Source: UBA4486 sp041984885
GTDB lineage: Bacteria > Pseudomonadota > Gammaproteobacteria > Eutrophobiales > Eutrophobiaceae
Direction: 5' to 3'
DNA: 24,297 nt
Assembly (NCBI GenBank): GCA_041984885.1
Contig: JBHIXH010000036.1
Span: 1-24,297, forward strand
Shown: in pieces, positions 1 to 7,442 of the stretch
Numbering within the stretch: the first letter of the stretch is position 1
Layout: each line of letters starts with the position of its first letter
Notes under the pieces: model-generated
What the model was told of the DNA's origin: nothing
Database searches by the model: none
The model's input: the letters and a program-made list of their open reading frames with translations, nothing else
Made by a program: the position numbers and the translations under genes

Positions 1-1
1 T

Positions 2-136
2 TGGGAAAAATTAAAAAGGGAATATCATAGCAAAGGATATTCAGCGGATTCACATCCTCTTGCTGTTCTGAGATCCTATTTAGATGAAAAAAATCTAAAA
101 TATAATAGTAGAACCTGTATTTTACGTTCCAAGCAT
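2..136 (+). pseudogene. Partial DnaE2-like (error-prone DNA polymerase III alpha) fragment
   Basis: This stretch is open in frame 2 from the first bases of the window, and the frame stays open past 136 into the Sel1 gene. The translation contains EYHSKGYSADSHPLAVLR. This resembles the segment of DnaE2-type polymerases after the helix-hairpin-helix region, where a D/E-Y-x-x-x-G pattern precedes an HP-x-x-x-LR motif. It then reads RSKH, which could match the xRHG just before the OB-fold in that family. The polymerase-like reading ends where Sel1 homology begins in another frame. G+C is about 31% over the first 120 bases, far below the following gene. The identification rests on one short motif from memory. 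It is either a gene remnant or an assembly chimera. Confidence 0.4.
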
Positions 137-2676
137 TGGACCAGTACAGCATTGGCAATATGTATTTGCTGGGTGAAGGCGTGGAACAAAGCAACCAACT
201 CGCCGCACTCTGGTATAACAAGGCAGCACAACAAGGACACGAAGCCGCAACGAACAACCTGCTCAGCCTGAAACGTCTGATGCAACAAACCGGGGAATCG
301 ATTGATTTAAATGAACCGGTCAGCGTTGCCACCGCAGAGCCGGTAAAACAAAATCCGGTTACAACGAGTGTCACAACGGCTCCGATCACGCCACCGGCAG
401 CAACATCTGACGCGGCAATCGAAGCAGAAACCGTCGCAGTGGTAGAACCGGATCCTGTCGAGGTGATCGCGAACAGCCCGGAAACCGATCGTGATGCGTT
501 TTCGACCGGGCAAGCTGCGGACAACCCGGGAGAGAATACAGATTCAGCAGCGGCAACACTGACCGCCGCCGAGGCCGATACCAGCGAGCCACAAGAAGAA
601 GCGGTCGTAGCTGAAAAATCAGAATCAAAAAGTGGCCTGGGTGATTTTTTCGCCAGCCTGTTTGGATCTGATGCAGCGGAGGCGACTGACGACGTCGCGC
701 TCGCCGAAACGGAAATCAAGGCTGAAGCCGCATTGAGCGATGTAGAGCAAAACGAGCTCGCGCCTGAACCCGAACCGGCTGTGAAAACGTTTGGTTTTAA
801 TGATGCGCCGGTTTCCCAACCATTGTCCGATACGGCACAGGATGAGGAGGTCGTTACAGAGACAGTTTCACCGCCAACCGAAGTCACTGCATCGGTTGAG
901 GAAAACACCGGGTCTGACACGGATACAATTCGACAGAATGACAGCATTGAATTAACCGATGCCGATGCTGTAGCCGATGTGTCAACACAAGCAGAGGACG
1001 AGCCTGGATTTTTTGCCCGTCTGTTTGGTAGCGGTGAAAAAAATATCGAGCCAGTCGAGGCGATGGAGGTAACCGAGCCGGCTTCTGAGACAGTGGCAGC
1101 GAGAGAGGAAATAGAGGAAGAAGCGGCCAAGGCCAATGAGGCAGAGAGTGAAACTAGGTTATCCGATGAAACTACAACTGACATAGCTGCAGCGGATGAA
1201 ACATCAAAACCCGAACCCGGTTTTTTCTCCCGTTTATTTGGTAGCGGTAATGTCGATCGCAGTGAAGAAACGACCGATGCAACTATCGCCGAACCAGCAG
1301 GAGAAGTGGTGGCCGATAACAATCCGGACAACCAGTTGGCCATGAACCAGCAGTCGGAAGATTCCAGTGTGGATGAAACGGCCGACTTCGGCTTTTTCGA
1401 GACATTTTTATCCGGCGACAGTGACCAGCAAAATACCGAACCCGTTGAAGAAGACACGGCAGCACCCGCTACCACCGAATCAACCGAGGTGGTTGCCGTA
1501 GCAGAACCAGCGACTGCAACCGTCGAACCCCCGCCGGAACCGGAACCGGTAGAGTACATTACCGAGTTCGATCCAAACCGGAACTCGATAGATGTGGGCG
1601 AGATACGTCCGCTGGCTATCCAGGGCGATGCGCAATCGCAGTTATTGCTTGCCGACAGCTATTACCAGGGACAGGGCGTTAAACGTGATTACAACCAGGC
1701 CTTTCTCTGGTACCGACGCGCAGCCCAGCAAGGTAACGTCGAGGCACAGTATAAACTGGGTAATATCTATTTAATGGGTGAAGGTGTTACCCAGGATGAC
1801 CGTCAGGCTGCCAGCTGGTATGAGAAAGCGGCTGCCCAGGGTCATGCTGCGGCCAAACACAACTATGAAAACCTGCAACGACTGGCAGCTTCGAAACCGT
1901 TGGCTGCAGCGACACCGAAAACTGAAGTCGCCGTCGTCAGTCAACCGACCAGTCTGTCTGCAACCGAGATCACTCCCGTCGATATTGAAGACCCGCACGA
2001 CGAAGATCTATCCGTTACAACCAGCACCGCTGCATCAACCACGACAGCAGCAGCTGCAGATAAAAAAGGTTTCTGGGAATCTGCCGGCGAATTATTCGGC
2101 ATCGGTGACGAAGACAGTGAAACATCAACGGCCACAGAAACCGAAGCTGTTGAAGTTGAAGATTCCTTTGACGAAGAACAATCGCGACAACAAGTGGCCG
2201 TCAAACCGGAATCGGCTGAATCCACGACACCAGGTAATGATGCCGAACAGAGTTATGCCAAAGGTATGGCATACGCATTCGGCGATGGTGTAAGAAAAAA
2301 TTATAAAAAAGCGTTTGAACATTTTCTGCAAGCCGCAGAACTTGGCCACCCGGGCGCCCAGTATCGGCTCGGTGTTGCCTATGCCTACGGTGAAGGTGTC
2401 GATCCTGATATTACAGAATCCATTAACTGGTACCGGCAGGCCGCGCAATCCGGTAATACGACAGCGCAGCGTACCCTGGCTTCTTTATATCTTGATGGCA
2501 CTGGCGTGCCGCGTGACCCCGTCATGGCACATGCCTGGTATCGCGTTGTTGCAGACAGCGGTAATGTGATGGATGTGCGTCGACGTGATGCCTTACAAGA
2601 AGAACTGTCAGAGCCGGAACTGACCGAATCGGAACGTATCGCTGACGAGATTCATTCGCGCATGCGGAAATTATAG
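136..2676 (+). CDS. Sel1-repeat protein with long acidic linkers, 5'-truncated
   Basis: The reading frame encodes about 846 residues, with a TTG as the only near start. Sel1-like (TPR-like) helical repeats lie at residues 1-45, about 490-585 and about 700-815, with the usual G-x-GV and A-x-x-WY-x-x-AA-x-QG patterns. Between them are long Glu/Asp/Ala/Thr/Val-rich, probably disordered linkers carrying five copies of a GFFxxLFGSG-like motif. The first block (DQYSIGNMYLLGEGV) closely resembles the repeat near residue 515 (AQYKLGNIYLMGEGV). Sel1-like homology appears to run a few codons upstream of the TTG before a stop at 109-111. No signal peptide is present, so the true 5' end seems lost. Sel1 proteins are generally interaction scaffolds. 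The specific role here is unknown. Confidence 0.75.
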   Translation: MDQYSIGNMYLLGEGVEQSNQLAALWYNKAAQQGHEAATNNLLSLKRLMQQTGESIDLNEPVSVATAEPVKQNPVTTSVTTAPITPPAATSDAAIEAETVAVVEPDPVEVIANSPETDRDAFSTGQAADNPGENTDSAAATLTAAEADTSEPQEEAVVAEKSESKSGLGDFFASLFGSDAAEATDDVALAETEIKAEAALSDVEQNELAPEPEPAVKTFGFNDAPVSQPLSDTAQDEEVVTETVSPPTEVTASVEENTGSDTDTIRQNDSIELTDADAVADVSTQAEDEPGFFARLFGSGEKNIEPVEAMEVTEPASETVAAREEIEEEAAKANEAESETRLSDETTTDIAAADETSKPEPGFFSRLFGSGNVDRSEETTDATIAEPAGEVVADNNPDNQLAMNQQSEDSSVDETADFGFFETFLSGDSDQQNTEPVEEDTAAPATTESTEVVAVAEPATATVEPPPEPEPVEYITEFDPNRNSIDVGEIRPLAIQGDAQSQLLLADSYYQGQGVKRDYNQAFLWYRRAAQQGNVEAQYKLGNIYLMGEGVTQDDRQAASWYEKAAAQGHAAAKHNYENLQRLAASKPLAAATPKTEVAVVSQPTSLSATEITPVDIEDPHDEDLSVTTSTAASTTTAAAADKKGFWESAGELFGIGDEDSETSTATETEAVEVEDSFDEEQSRQQVAVKPESAESTTPGNDAEQSYAKGMAYAFGDGVRKNYKKAFEHFLQAAELGHPGAQYRLGVAYAYGEGVDPDITESINWYRQAAQSGNTTAQRTLASLYLDGTGVPRDPVMAHAWYRVVADSGNVMDVRRRDALQEELSEPELTESERIADEIHSRMRKL
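631..2100 (+). repeat. Five copies of a GFFxxLFGSG-like peptide motif within the Sel1 gene
   Basis: Five short hydrophobic motifs sit in acidic linkers of the Sel1 protein. They are GLGDFFASLFGSD (631-672), EPGFFARLFGSG (1000-1035), EPGFFSRLFGSG (1213-1248), DFGFFETFLSGD (1384-1419) and KKGFWESAGELFG (2062-2100). Copies 2 and 3 differ at a single residue of twelve, although their codons differ. Spacing is irregular, so these are protein-level motif repeats rather than a DNA tandem array. They could be amphipathic docking peptides or membrane-touching segments. That function is inference. Confidence 0.7.
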
Positions 2677-2703
2677 GCAGATCGTTATTCAGCCAGATTT
2701 CCT

Positions 2704-2739
2704 GACAGGTTAATCCTGTCGCCGCTGCCTGATCAGCGG
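2704..2739. repeat. Two tandem perfect inverted repeats downstream of the Sel1 gene
   Basis: GACAGG/CCTGTC forms a 6-bp stem with a 5-base loop at 2704-2720. CCGCTG/CAGCGG forms a second 6-bp stem with a 6-base loop at 2722-2739. The second is followed by a moderately T-rich stretch (AATTGGTTTC), not a strong U-tract. They lie between the Sel1 stop and mlaF. They could help end Sel1 transcription, protect the mRNA 3' end or act as a regulatory site. I do not call a proper rho-independent terminator. Confidence 0.5.
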
Positions 2740-2790
2740 TAATTGGTTTCTGCTTGCGTTACCCCGCCCTTCTCGCTAACTTTGCTGACC

Positions 2791-3582
2791 ATGTCAGCAA
2801 CGACCAACATCGTCGAAGTCTCGGGACTGGTCAGTCATTACGATAACACTCAAGTACTGAATGATGTTTCACTGACCGTGCAGCAAAACGAGATCCTCGT
2901 CATAATGGGCGCCAGCGGCTCGGGCAAAAGCACGTTTCTCAAACACATGCTGGGATTAAAGGAACCGACAGCCGGTTCTATCAAGATCATGGGCAGGGAA
3001 ATCACTACCATGTCACGCCCCGATCTATTCAAACTCAGAAAGAAAATCGGTGTGGCCTTTCAGGGAGGGGCACTGTTCAGTTCATTATCATTGATCGAAA
3101 ACGTCGAGTTGCCACTGCACGAGCATACGATGCTGGATAGTCTCACCATCGACATCATGGCTCGTATGAAGCTGGAAATGATGAACCTGCTGGATTACGA
3201 GGACCTGATGCCATCTGAATTATCCGGTGGCATGTTAAAACGCGCCGGTCTCGCCCGTGCGGTTGTCATGGACCCAAAGCTGCTGTTTTTCGATGAGCCA
3301 TCTTCCGGTCTCGACCCGGTGACTTCAGCCGAACTGGATGAATTGATTAAACAGCTTCGCGAGGCATTGAACATGACCATCGTTGTCATCACACATGATA
3401 TGGACAGCGCATTGAATATCGCCGATCGAATCACCGTTTTACATCATGGTGACCAAATATTCACGGGCAGTGTTACGGAATTAAAATCTTCAAGCGACAT
3501 TCGCATCAGAAACATGCTGGAACGTAAACCGGCCGAGCACGTTATAGATAAAGATGAATACCTGGAGCAACTGACCGAATGA
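2791..3582 (+). CDS. mlaF: MlaF-like phospholipid ABC transporter ATPase
   Basis: This 263-residue cytoplasmic ATPase would power the Mla complex, which moves phospholipids between the inner membrane and a periplasmic carrier to keep outer-membrane asymmetry. Visible motifs are Walker A GASGSGKST (residues 40-48), the Mla-type signature LSGGMLKRAGLARA from residue 144, Walker B LLFFDEP with D168/E169, and the switch histidine in VITHD (H202). The LSGGMxKR form is typical of MlaF/Ttg2A rather than generic ABC ATPases. A TTG at 2743 would add 16 residues. I prefer the ATG because its product matches the family's usual beginning and length. The stop overlaps the next start in an ATGA. Confidence 0.9.
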   Translation: MSATTNIVEVSGLVSHYDNTQVLNDVSLTVQQNEILVIMGASGSGKSTFLKHMLGLKEPTAGSIKIMGREITTMSRPDLFKLRKKIGVAFQGGALFSSLSLIENVELPLHEHTMLDSLTIDIMARMKLEMMNLLDYEDLMPSELSGGMLKRAGLARAVVMDPKLLFFDEPSSGLDPVTSAELDELIKQLREALNMTIVVITHDMDSALNIADRITVLHHGDQIFTGSVTELKSSSDIRIRNMLERKPAEHVIDKDEYLEQLTE

Positions 3583-4337
3583 GCCCGGTGCCCTACATCC
3601 AATCCGTCGGACGCATGGGTCTGTTTCTGGCAGAAGCGGTCAAGTGCAGTTTATTACCACCGTACCGCTGGCGTATGCTGATCAAACAGGTTCACTTTAT
3701 CGGTGTACGTTCACTTGGCGTCATTGTTCTGGCTGGCCTGTTTGTCGGCATGGTCGTCGCGCTTTTGTTTCAGGATACGCTGGTGAGATTTGGCGCAACC
3801 AGCATGGCCGGCTCGGCCGTGGGCCTCAGTCTTATCTGGGAACTTGGTCCTGTACTGACGGCGTTAATGGTCATTGGTCGTGCCGGCTCGGCCATCTGTG
3901 CCGAGATCAGTATTATGCGCAGCGAACAACAGATCGATGCGCTTGAATGCATGGCGATCGATCCGATGAGACATATCATCGCACCGCGCATCAAGGCAGC
4001 CCTGTTATCGATTCCACTGCTGACGGCCATCTTTATCGTCATCGGGATTCTGGGTGGCTATTTTGTCAGCGTCATCCTGTTTGGTCTGAGTCCGGGCGCG
4101 TATTTTCATGGCATGTTCGATACGGTGCTCATGCGGGATTTACACATGTGTGCAGTCAAGACGGTGGTATTCAGTGTATTGATTATCTGGATTGCCACCG
4201 GCAAAGGCTATTATCTTCACCTGGTTGAAGGGGCTTACGGTTCCGAAGGGGTCAGCCAGGTCACTACCAGTGCGGTTGTGCAATCATCAATCGCGGTACT
4301 CTGCGCTGACTATATCGTCAGTGCAATCATGCTATAA
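3579..4337 (+). CDS. mlaE: MlaE-like phospholipid ABC transporter permease
   Basis: The product is a 252-residue inner-membrane permease of the MlaE family, partner of MlaF and MlaD. Several strongly hydrophobic segments are visible, starting near residue 44 (GVIVLAGLFVGMVVALLF). The conserved MlaE core LIWELGPVLTALMVIGRAGS follows, with AEISIMRSEQQIDALECM just after it; this E-Q-I-D-A-L motif is the coupling region of the family. Length is close to the roughly 260 residues usual for MlaE. The start overlaps the mlaF stop by four bases, so the two are translationally coupled. Seventeen bases separate it from mlaD. Confidence 0.9.
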   Translation: MSPVPYIQSVGRMGLFLAEAVKCSLLPPYRWRMLIKQVHFIGVRSLGVIVLAGLFVGMVVALLFQDTLVRFGATSMAGSAVGLSLIWELGPVLTALMVIGRAGSAICAEISIMRSEQQIDALECMAIDPMRHIIAPRIKAALLSIPLLTAIFIVIGILGGYFVSVILFGLSPGAYFHGMFDTVLMRDLHMCAVKTVVFSVLIIWIATGKGYYLHLVEGAYGSEGVSQVTTSAVVQSSIAVLCADYIVSAIML

Positions 4338-4354
4338 ACACGGGTCAAAATATT

Positions 4355-4804
4355 ATGCGATCTTCTAACAAGGAATTCACAGTCGGTATATTCATGCTAT
4401 GTGGACTGGCCGCCGTTGCCTGGCTGGCACTGTCCCTGGGCGAGGTCGGCTTATTTAATCACAAACAATATTCCGTCAAGGCCCGCTTTGTCTCGGCTTC
4501 CGGCCTGCGCGAGGGGGCCTATGTGGAAGCCGCCGGTGTGCGTGTTGGCAAGGTCGACACTATCCGGTTTGACACGGAGAATTACCTTGCAATTGTGACA
4601 TTGTCGATAGACCCGACCGTTAAAATTTCCGAAGATGCAATTGCCTCTATTCGAACGTCTGGCATTATTGGCGACAAGTTTGTGAAAATCACGCCGGGTG
4701 GATCAGACGAGTATCTGGATGATGGTCAGGAGATTATGGAAACAGAACCGTCAATAAACCTGGAAGAATTGATCAGCAAGTACATTTTTGAATCCGGCGA
4801 CTAG
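4355..4804 (+). CDS. mlaD: MlaD-like MCE-domain lipid-binding protein
   Basis: This 149-residue protein is anchored by an N-terminal membrane helix (EFTVGIFMLCGLAAVAWLAL). A single MCE domain follows at about residues 38-120. It contains the conserved start of the domain (FVSASGLREGAYVEAAGVRVGKV) and the pore-loop-like RTSGIIGDKFVKI. In the family, MlaD forms a periplasm-facing hexamer on the MlaFE core, with a hydrophobic pore for lipids. It is somewhat shorter than Escherichia coli MlaD, lacking most of the C-terminal helical tail. Gene order F-E-D is standard. MlaC is not next in line but lies on the other strand at 7443-8063, and no MlaB (STAS) gene is visible. Confidence 0.9.
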   Translation: MRSSNKEFTVGIFMLCGLAAVAWLALSLGEVGLFNHKQYSVKARFVSASGLREGAYVEAAGVRVGKVDTIRFDTENYLAIVTLSIDPTVKISEDAIASIRTSGIIGDKFVKITPGGSDEYLDDGQEIMETEPSINLEELISKYIFESGD

Positions 4805-4838
4805 TTGTTCATAACCCATTAAATAAACAGGAGTGCTT

Positions 4839-5405
4839 ATGTTCCCTGCAACGAAACCAGTTCAATCTATCTTTTTTATACTACTTGTCCTTTTACTCTC
4901 TCCGCTAACACTGCAGGCCGAGTCCAGCTATAACCAGGACACCGTTCTGCATGATGCGGCCGACTTTTTCGGAGAAGGCGCAGAAGGTATTGGTGATGTC
5001 ATCGAAAAGGTCTTTGCTGACCTGGGTAAACCTAACGCGATTATCAAGGGTGAAGAAGCCAGTGGTGCACTCGGTATAGGCGCACGCTATGGCAGTGGAA
5101 CGATCAACACCGCTGCCGGCGCCAGCGCGGCCGTGCACTGGACCGGTCCGTCGGTCGGTTTTGATGCCGGTGCCAACGTCTCGAAGGTGTATGTGCTCGT
5201 CTACAAACTTCCAAATATTGATGCCCTGTTTCAACGTTATCCCGCTGTCGACGGCAGTATCTATGTTATTGGCGGCATCAGTGCGAACTATCATCAATCC
5301 GGCGATACGATCCTCGCACCGATACGCCTGGGGGCTGGCCTGCGATCCGGCATCAATGTCGGCTACATGAAATACACGCGCGAAAAAACGTGGAATCCGT
5401 TCTGA
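4839..5405 (+). CDS. DUF1134 / EipA-like exported envelope protein
   Basis: This 188-residue protein has a clear signal peptide (hydrophobic SIFFILLVLLLSPLTLQA). The mature domain matches the DUF1134 pattern: EEASGALGIGARYGSGT, then GPSVGFDAGANVSKVYVLVY, then VDGSIYVIGGISANY and LAPIRLGAGLRSGINVGYMKYT near the C terminus. EipA of Brucella is a small periplasmic beta-barrel of this family needed for envelope integrity. The start is set by CAGGAG at 4827-4832, six bases before the ATG at 4839; a GTG at 4833 is too close to it. It follows mlaD by 34 bases and is probably co-transcribed, which points to envelope lipid homeostasis. The exact function is unknown. Confidence 0.85.
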   Translation: MFPATKPVQSIFFILLVLLLSPLTLQAESSYNQDTVLHDAADFFGEGAEGIGDVIEKVFADLGKPNAIIKGEEASGALGIGARYGSGTINTAAGASAAVHWTGPSVGFDAGANVSKVYVLVYKLPNIDALFQRYPAVDGSIYVIGGISANYHQSGDTILAPIRLGAGLRSGINVGYMKYTREKTWNPF

Positions 5406-5411
5406 TACCTC

Positions 5412-5475
5412 GCCGCTAAACACGCGGCCAATTAACCGGTTTACTTTCCGGGAAAACCGGTCAAACTTGCGTTTG
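5412..5475. repeat. Three consecutive inverted repeats between the DUF1134 gene and pap
   Basis: GCCGC/GCGGC with a 7-base loop lies at 5412-5428. ACCGGTTT/AAACCGGT with an 11-base loop lies at 5435-5461. CAAAC/GTTTG with a 4-base loop lies at 5462-5475. None is followed by a U-tract, so an intrinsic terminator is not supported. They fill most of the 113-base gap upstream of the polyphosphate enzyme and may be an attenuating or mRNA-processing structure. That is inference. Confidence 0.4.
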
Positions 5476-5518
5476 CCGATAGCGTTCTGACACAAGCTAG
5501 CAACACCAGCGGTATTCC

Positions 5519-6997
5519 ATGTTTGAGATTGCCGAAAACAGCCAAAAATTAAGCAAGCGCGAGTATAAAGCACGTCTGCCAGACTTACGGGTTGAATTGC
5601 TGCGTTTGCAACGGCAACTGGCAGATGCGGATTTTCCGGTTCTGCTGCTGATCTCCGGCATTGATGGTGGTGGCAAAGGTGACATTATCAATCTGCTGAA
5701 TGAGTGGATGGATCCCCGCTACATCCGAACACACGCATTTGCTGAACCCACAGAAGAGGAACGTCACCGACCACGTTACTGGCGATACTGGATGAGTCTG
5801 CCGAAACAGGGCGAGATTGGTATCTTCGTCGGCTCCTGGTACAGCGATCCGATTTCAAACTGGATGAACAACGAATCGTCACATGAAGATCTCGACCGTG
5901 ATCTGGCGCATATAAACCGTCTAGAAAAAGAATTAACCGACGCTGGCATGCTGATTATCAAGTGCTGGGTGCACATGAGTAAAAAAAATCAGCAGAAACG
6001 CTTTAATGAGTTAAAAAAAGATCCCAGAACCCGTTGGCGGGTTTCCAAACGTGACCAGAAACATCTGAAGTTATACGACGAATTTGTTGCCCTCGCCAAT
6101 CGCGTGTTAAAGAAAACCGACAGTGGTAATGCACCATGGAATGTCATTGAGGGCAGTGATCTAAAATACAGCAGCGTTACCGTCGCCGAATATCTGCTCG
6201 CACGCGTGAACAGTCATGCTTCTCAACCCGGTACAGCTGCAACGCGAAACATCAACATTGATAAAATTAAAAAGGGGGGGCTGAAGTCATTCAGGCAAAA
6301 CAGCCAATCGCTGGGGAAACGTGAGTACAATGAGCAACTGGAAAAATACCAGGGCCGACTTAATCGCCTGGCACGCAAGATGCGTGACAAATCGATATCC
6401 GCCATTCTCGTGTTTGAAGGCTGGGATGCAGCTGGCAAAGGCGGTGCGATTCGGCGAATTACACATGCACTGGATGCGCGCCAGTATCGGGTAATCCCGA
6501 TCGCGGCGCCGACGGATGAAGAACAGGCTCATCATTATTTATGGCGATTCTGGCGTCACCTGCCCCGAGCCGGAAAATTTACAATCTATGATCGTAGTTG
6601 GTATGGGCGCGTGCTCGTTGAACGCGTGGAAAAATTTGCGACGGATGCAGAATGGTTTCGTGCCTATGACGAGATCAATGATTTCGAGGCCGAACTCTGT
6701 GAGCACGGTATTGTTTTATTAAAATTCTGGTTGCAAATAGACAAGGAGGAACAACTACGACGTTTTAACGAGCGTGAGCAAATCGCATACAAACAACACA
6801 AAATCACCGATGAAGACTATCGTAACCGGGAAAAGTGGGATGAGTACGAGGTCGCGGTAGACGATATGCTTGGCATGACCGGCACCGAGGTCGCACCCTG
6901 GCAGGTTATTGCTGCAAACGATAAACGTCAGGCACGCATCGACATTTTACAGATGGTAACGAAGGCGATAGAAAAAGCAGTAAAAAAAATCGACTAG
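5519..6997 (+). CDS. pap: Polyphosphate:AMP phosphotransferase (two-domain PPK2, class II)
   Basis: The 492 residues form two fused PPK2-type domains. In the family this class transfers phosphate from polyphosphate to AMP, giving ADP in the cytoplasm. The N-terminal domain has Walker A GIDGGGKG (residues 47-54). The C-terminal domain has GWDAAGKGG from residue 301 and the full lid/catalytic motif YDRSWYGR. The equivalent N-terminal site reads FVGSWYSD, lacking the D-R pair, so the N domain is probably degenerate and the C domain catalytic, as in characterised class II enzymes. Length matches that class (about 490-500). A run of five A and seven G lies in the interdomain linker near residue 252. 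No strong ribosome site precedes the ATG. It converges on the PilZ gene 24 bases away. Confidence 0.92.
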   Translation: MFEIAENSQKLSKREYKARLPDLRVELLRLQRQLADADFPVLLLISGIDGGGKGDIINLLNEWMDPRYIRTHAFAEPTEEERHRPRYWRYWMSLPKQGEIGIFVGSWYSDPISNWMNNESSHEDLDRDLAHINRLEKELTDAGMLIIKCWVHMSKKNQQKRFNELKKDPRTRWRVSKRDQKHLKLYDEFVALANRVLKKTDSGNAPWNVIEGSDLKYSSVTVAEYLLARVNSHASQPGTAATRNINIDKIKKGGLKSFRQNSQSLGKREYNEQLEKYQGRLNRLARKMRDKSISAILVFEGWDAAGKGGAIRRITHALDARQYRVIPIAAPTDEEQAHHYLWRFWRHLPRAGKFTIYDRSWYGRVLVERVEKFATDAEWFRAYDEINDFEAELCEHGIVLLKFWLQIDKEEQLRRFNEREQIAYKQHKITDEDYRNREKWDEYEVAVDDMLGMTGTEVAPWQVIAANDKRQARIDILQMVTKAIEKAVKKID

Positions 6998-7021
6998 AAA
7001 ATTTTTATCCTGTTGCAGGCT

Positions 7022-7378
7022 TCAACCCACCGCGACCGTGTGCACGCCCTGCATTGAACTTTGCCCCAGATCCGCGATTAACTTGTTCAGCATGCGGCGG
7101 GCATCGCTACTGATCTCGGTAAATTTAATACCCAGGCAATCATCCTCGAACCAGGCAATCTCCCCGGCAACAGAAAATGACACACAGACCGGTTGATCCA
7201 GGATAGTTACCTGGCAGGCCTGCCCTGGCCGAGCCGTTTGAGCTGATGCATAGCGCATCTTGACACCGCCAAGAGAGACATCAATGACGTGTGACGACAC
7301 CTTCTGCGCGTCGCCAAACTCGACATCGACAATGATATCTTCATGAATTCTCGGGTATTTTCTTCGATTTATTTTCAT
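7022..7378 (-). CDS. PilZ-domain protein
   Basis: This 118-residue protein is a single PilZ domain. The c-di-GMP motif is intact: RxxxR at R6-R10 (RKYPR) and D/N-x-S-x-x-G at D33-G38 (DVSLGG). Binding of cyclic di-GMP is therefore likely. There is no membrane segment or effector domain, so it probably acts by binding a partner. AGG lies a suitable distance upstream of the ATG. It follows mlaC on the same strand with a 64-base gap and may be its operon partner. It ends 24 bases from the convergent pap stop. Confidence 0.85.
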   Translation of the reverse strand: MKINRRKYPRIHEDIIVDVEFGDAQKVSSHVIDVSLGGVKMRYASAQTARPGQACQVTILDQPVCVSFSVAGEIAWFEDDCLGIKFTEISSDARRMLNKLIADLGQSSMQGVHTVAVG

Positions 7379-7442
7379 ACTACCGACCTGTTTGCACGCT
7401 GTTCAGGCATATCGGCAGGGCCTGTGTAAAGTTTAGCGAAGA

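Noticed and set aside
1778..2293. A 171-codon plus-strand frame inside the Sel1 gene
   Set aside because: It is Arg/Pro/Gln-rich shadow sequence in another frame of a repeat-bearing gene, with no domain of its own.
5435..5461. Rho-independent terminator after the DUF1134 gene
   Set aside because: The stem is clear, but the loop is 11 bases and no run of T follows on either strand.
4905..5573. A 222-codon open frame on the minus strand over the DUF1134 gene and the start of pap
   Set aside because: The plus strand has a signal peptide, a good ribosome site and DUF1134 motifs. The antisense frame shows no recognisable domain and crosses the pap start.
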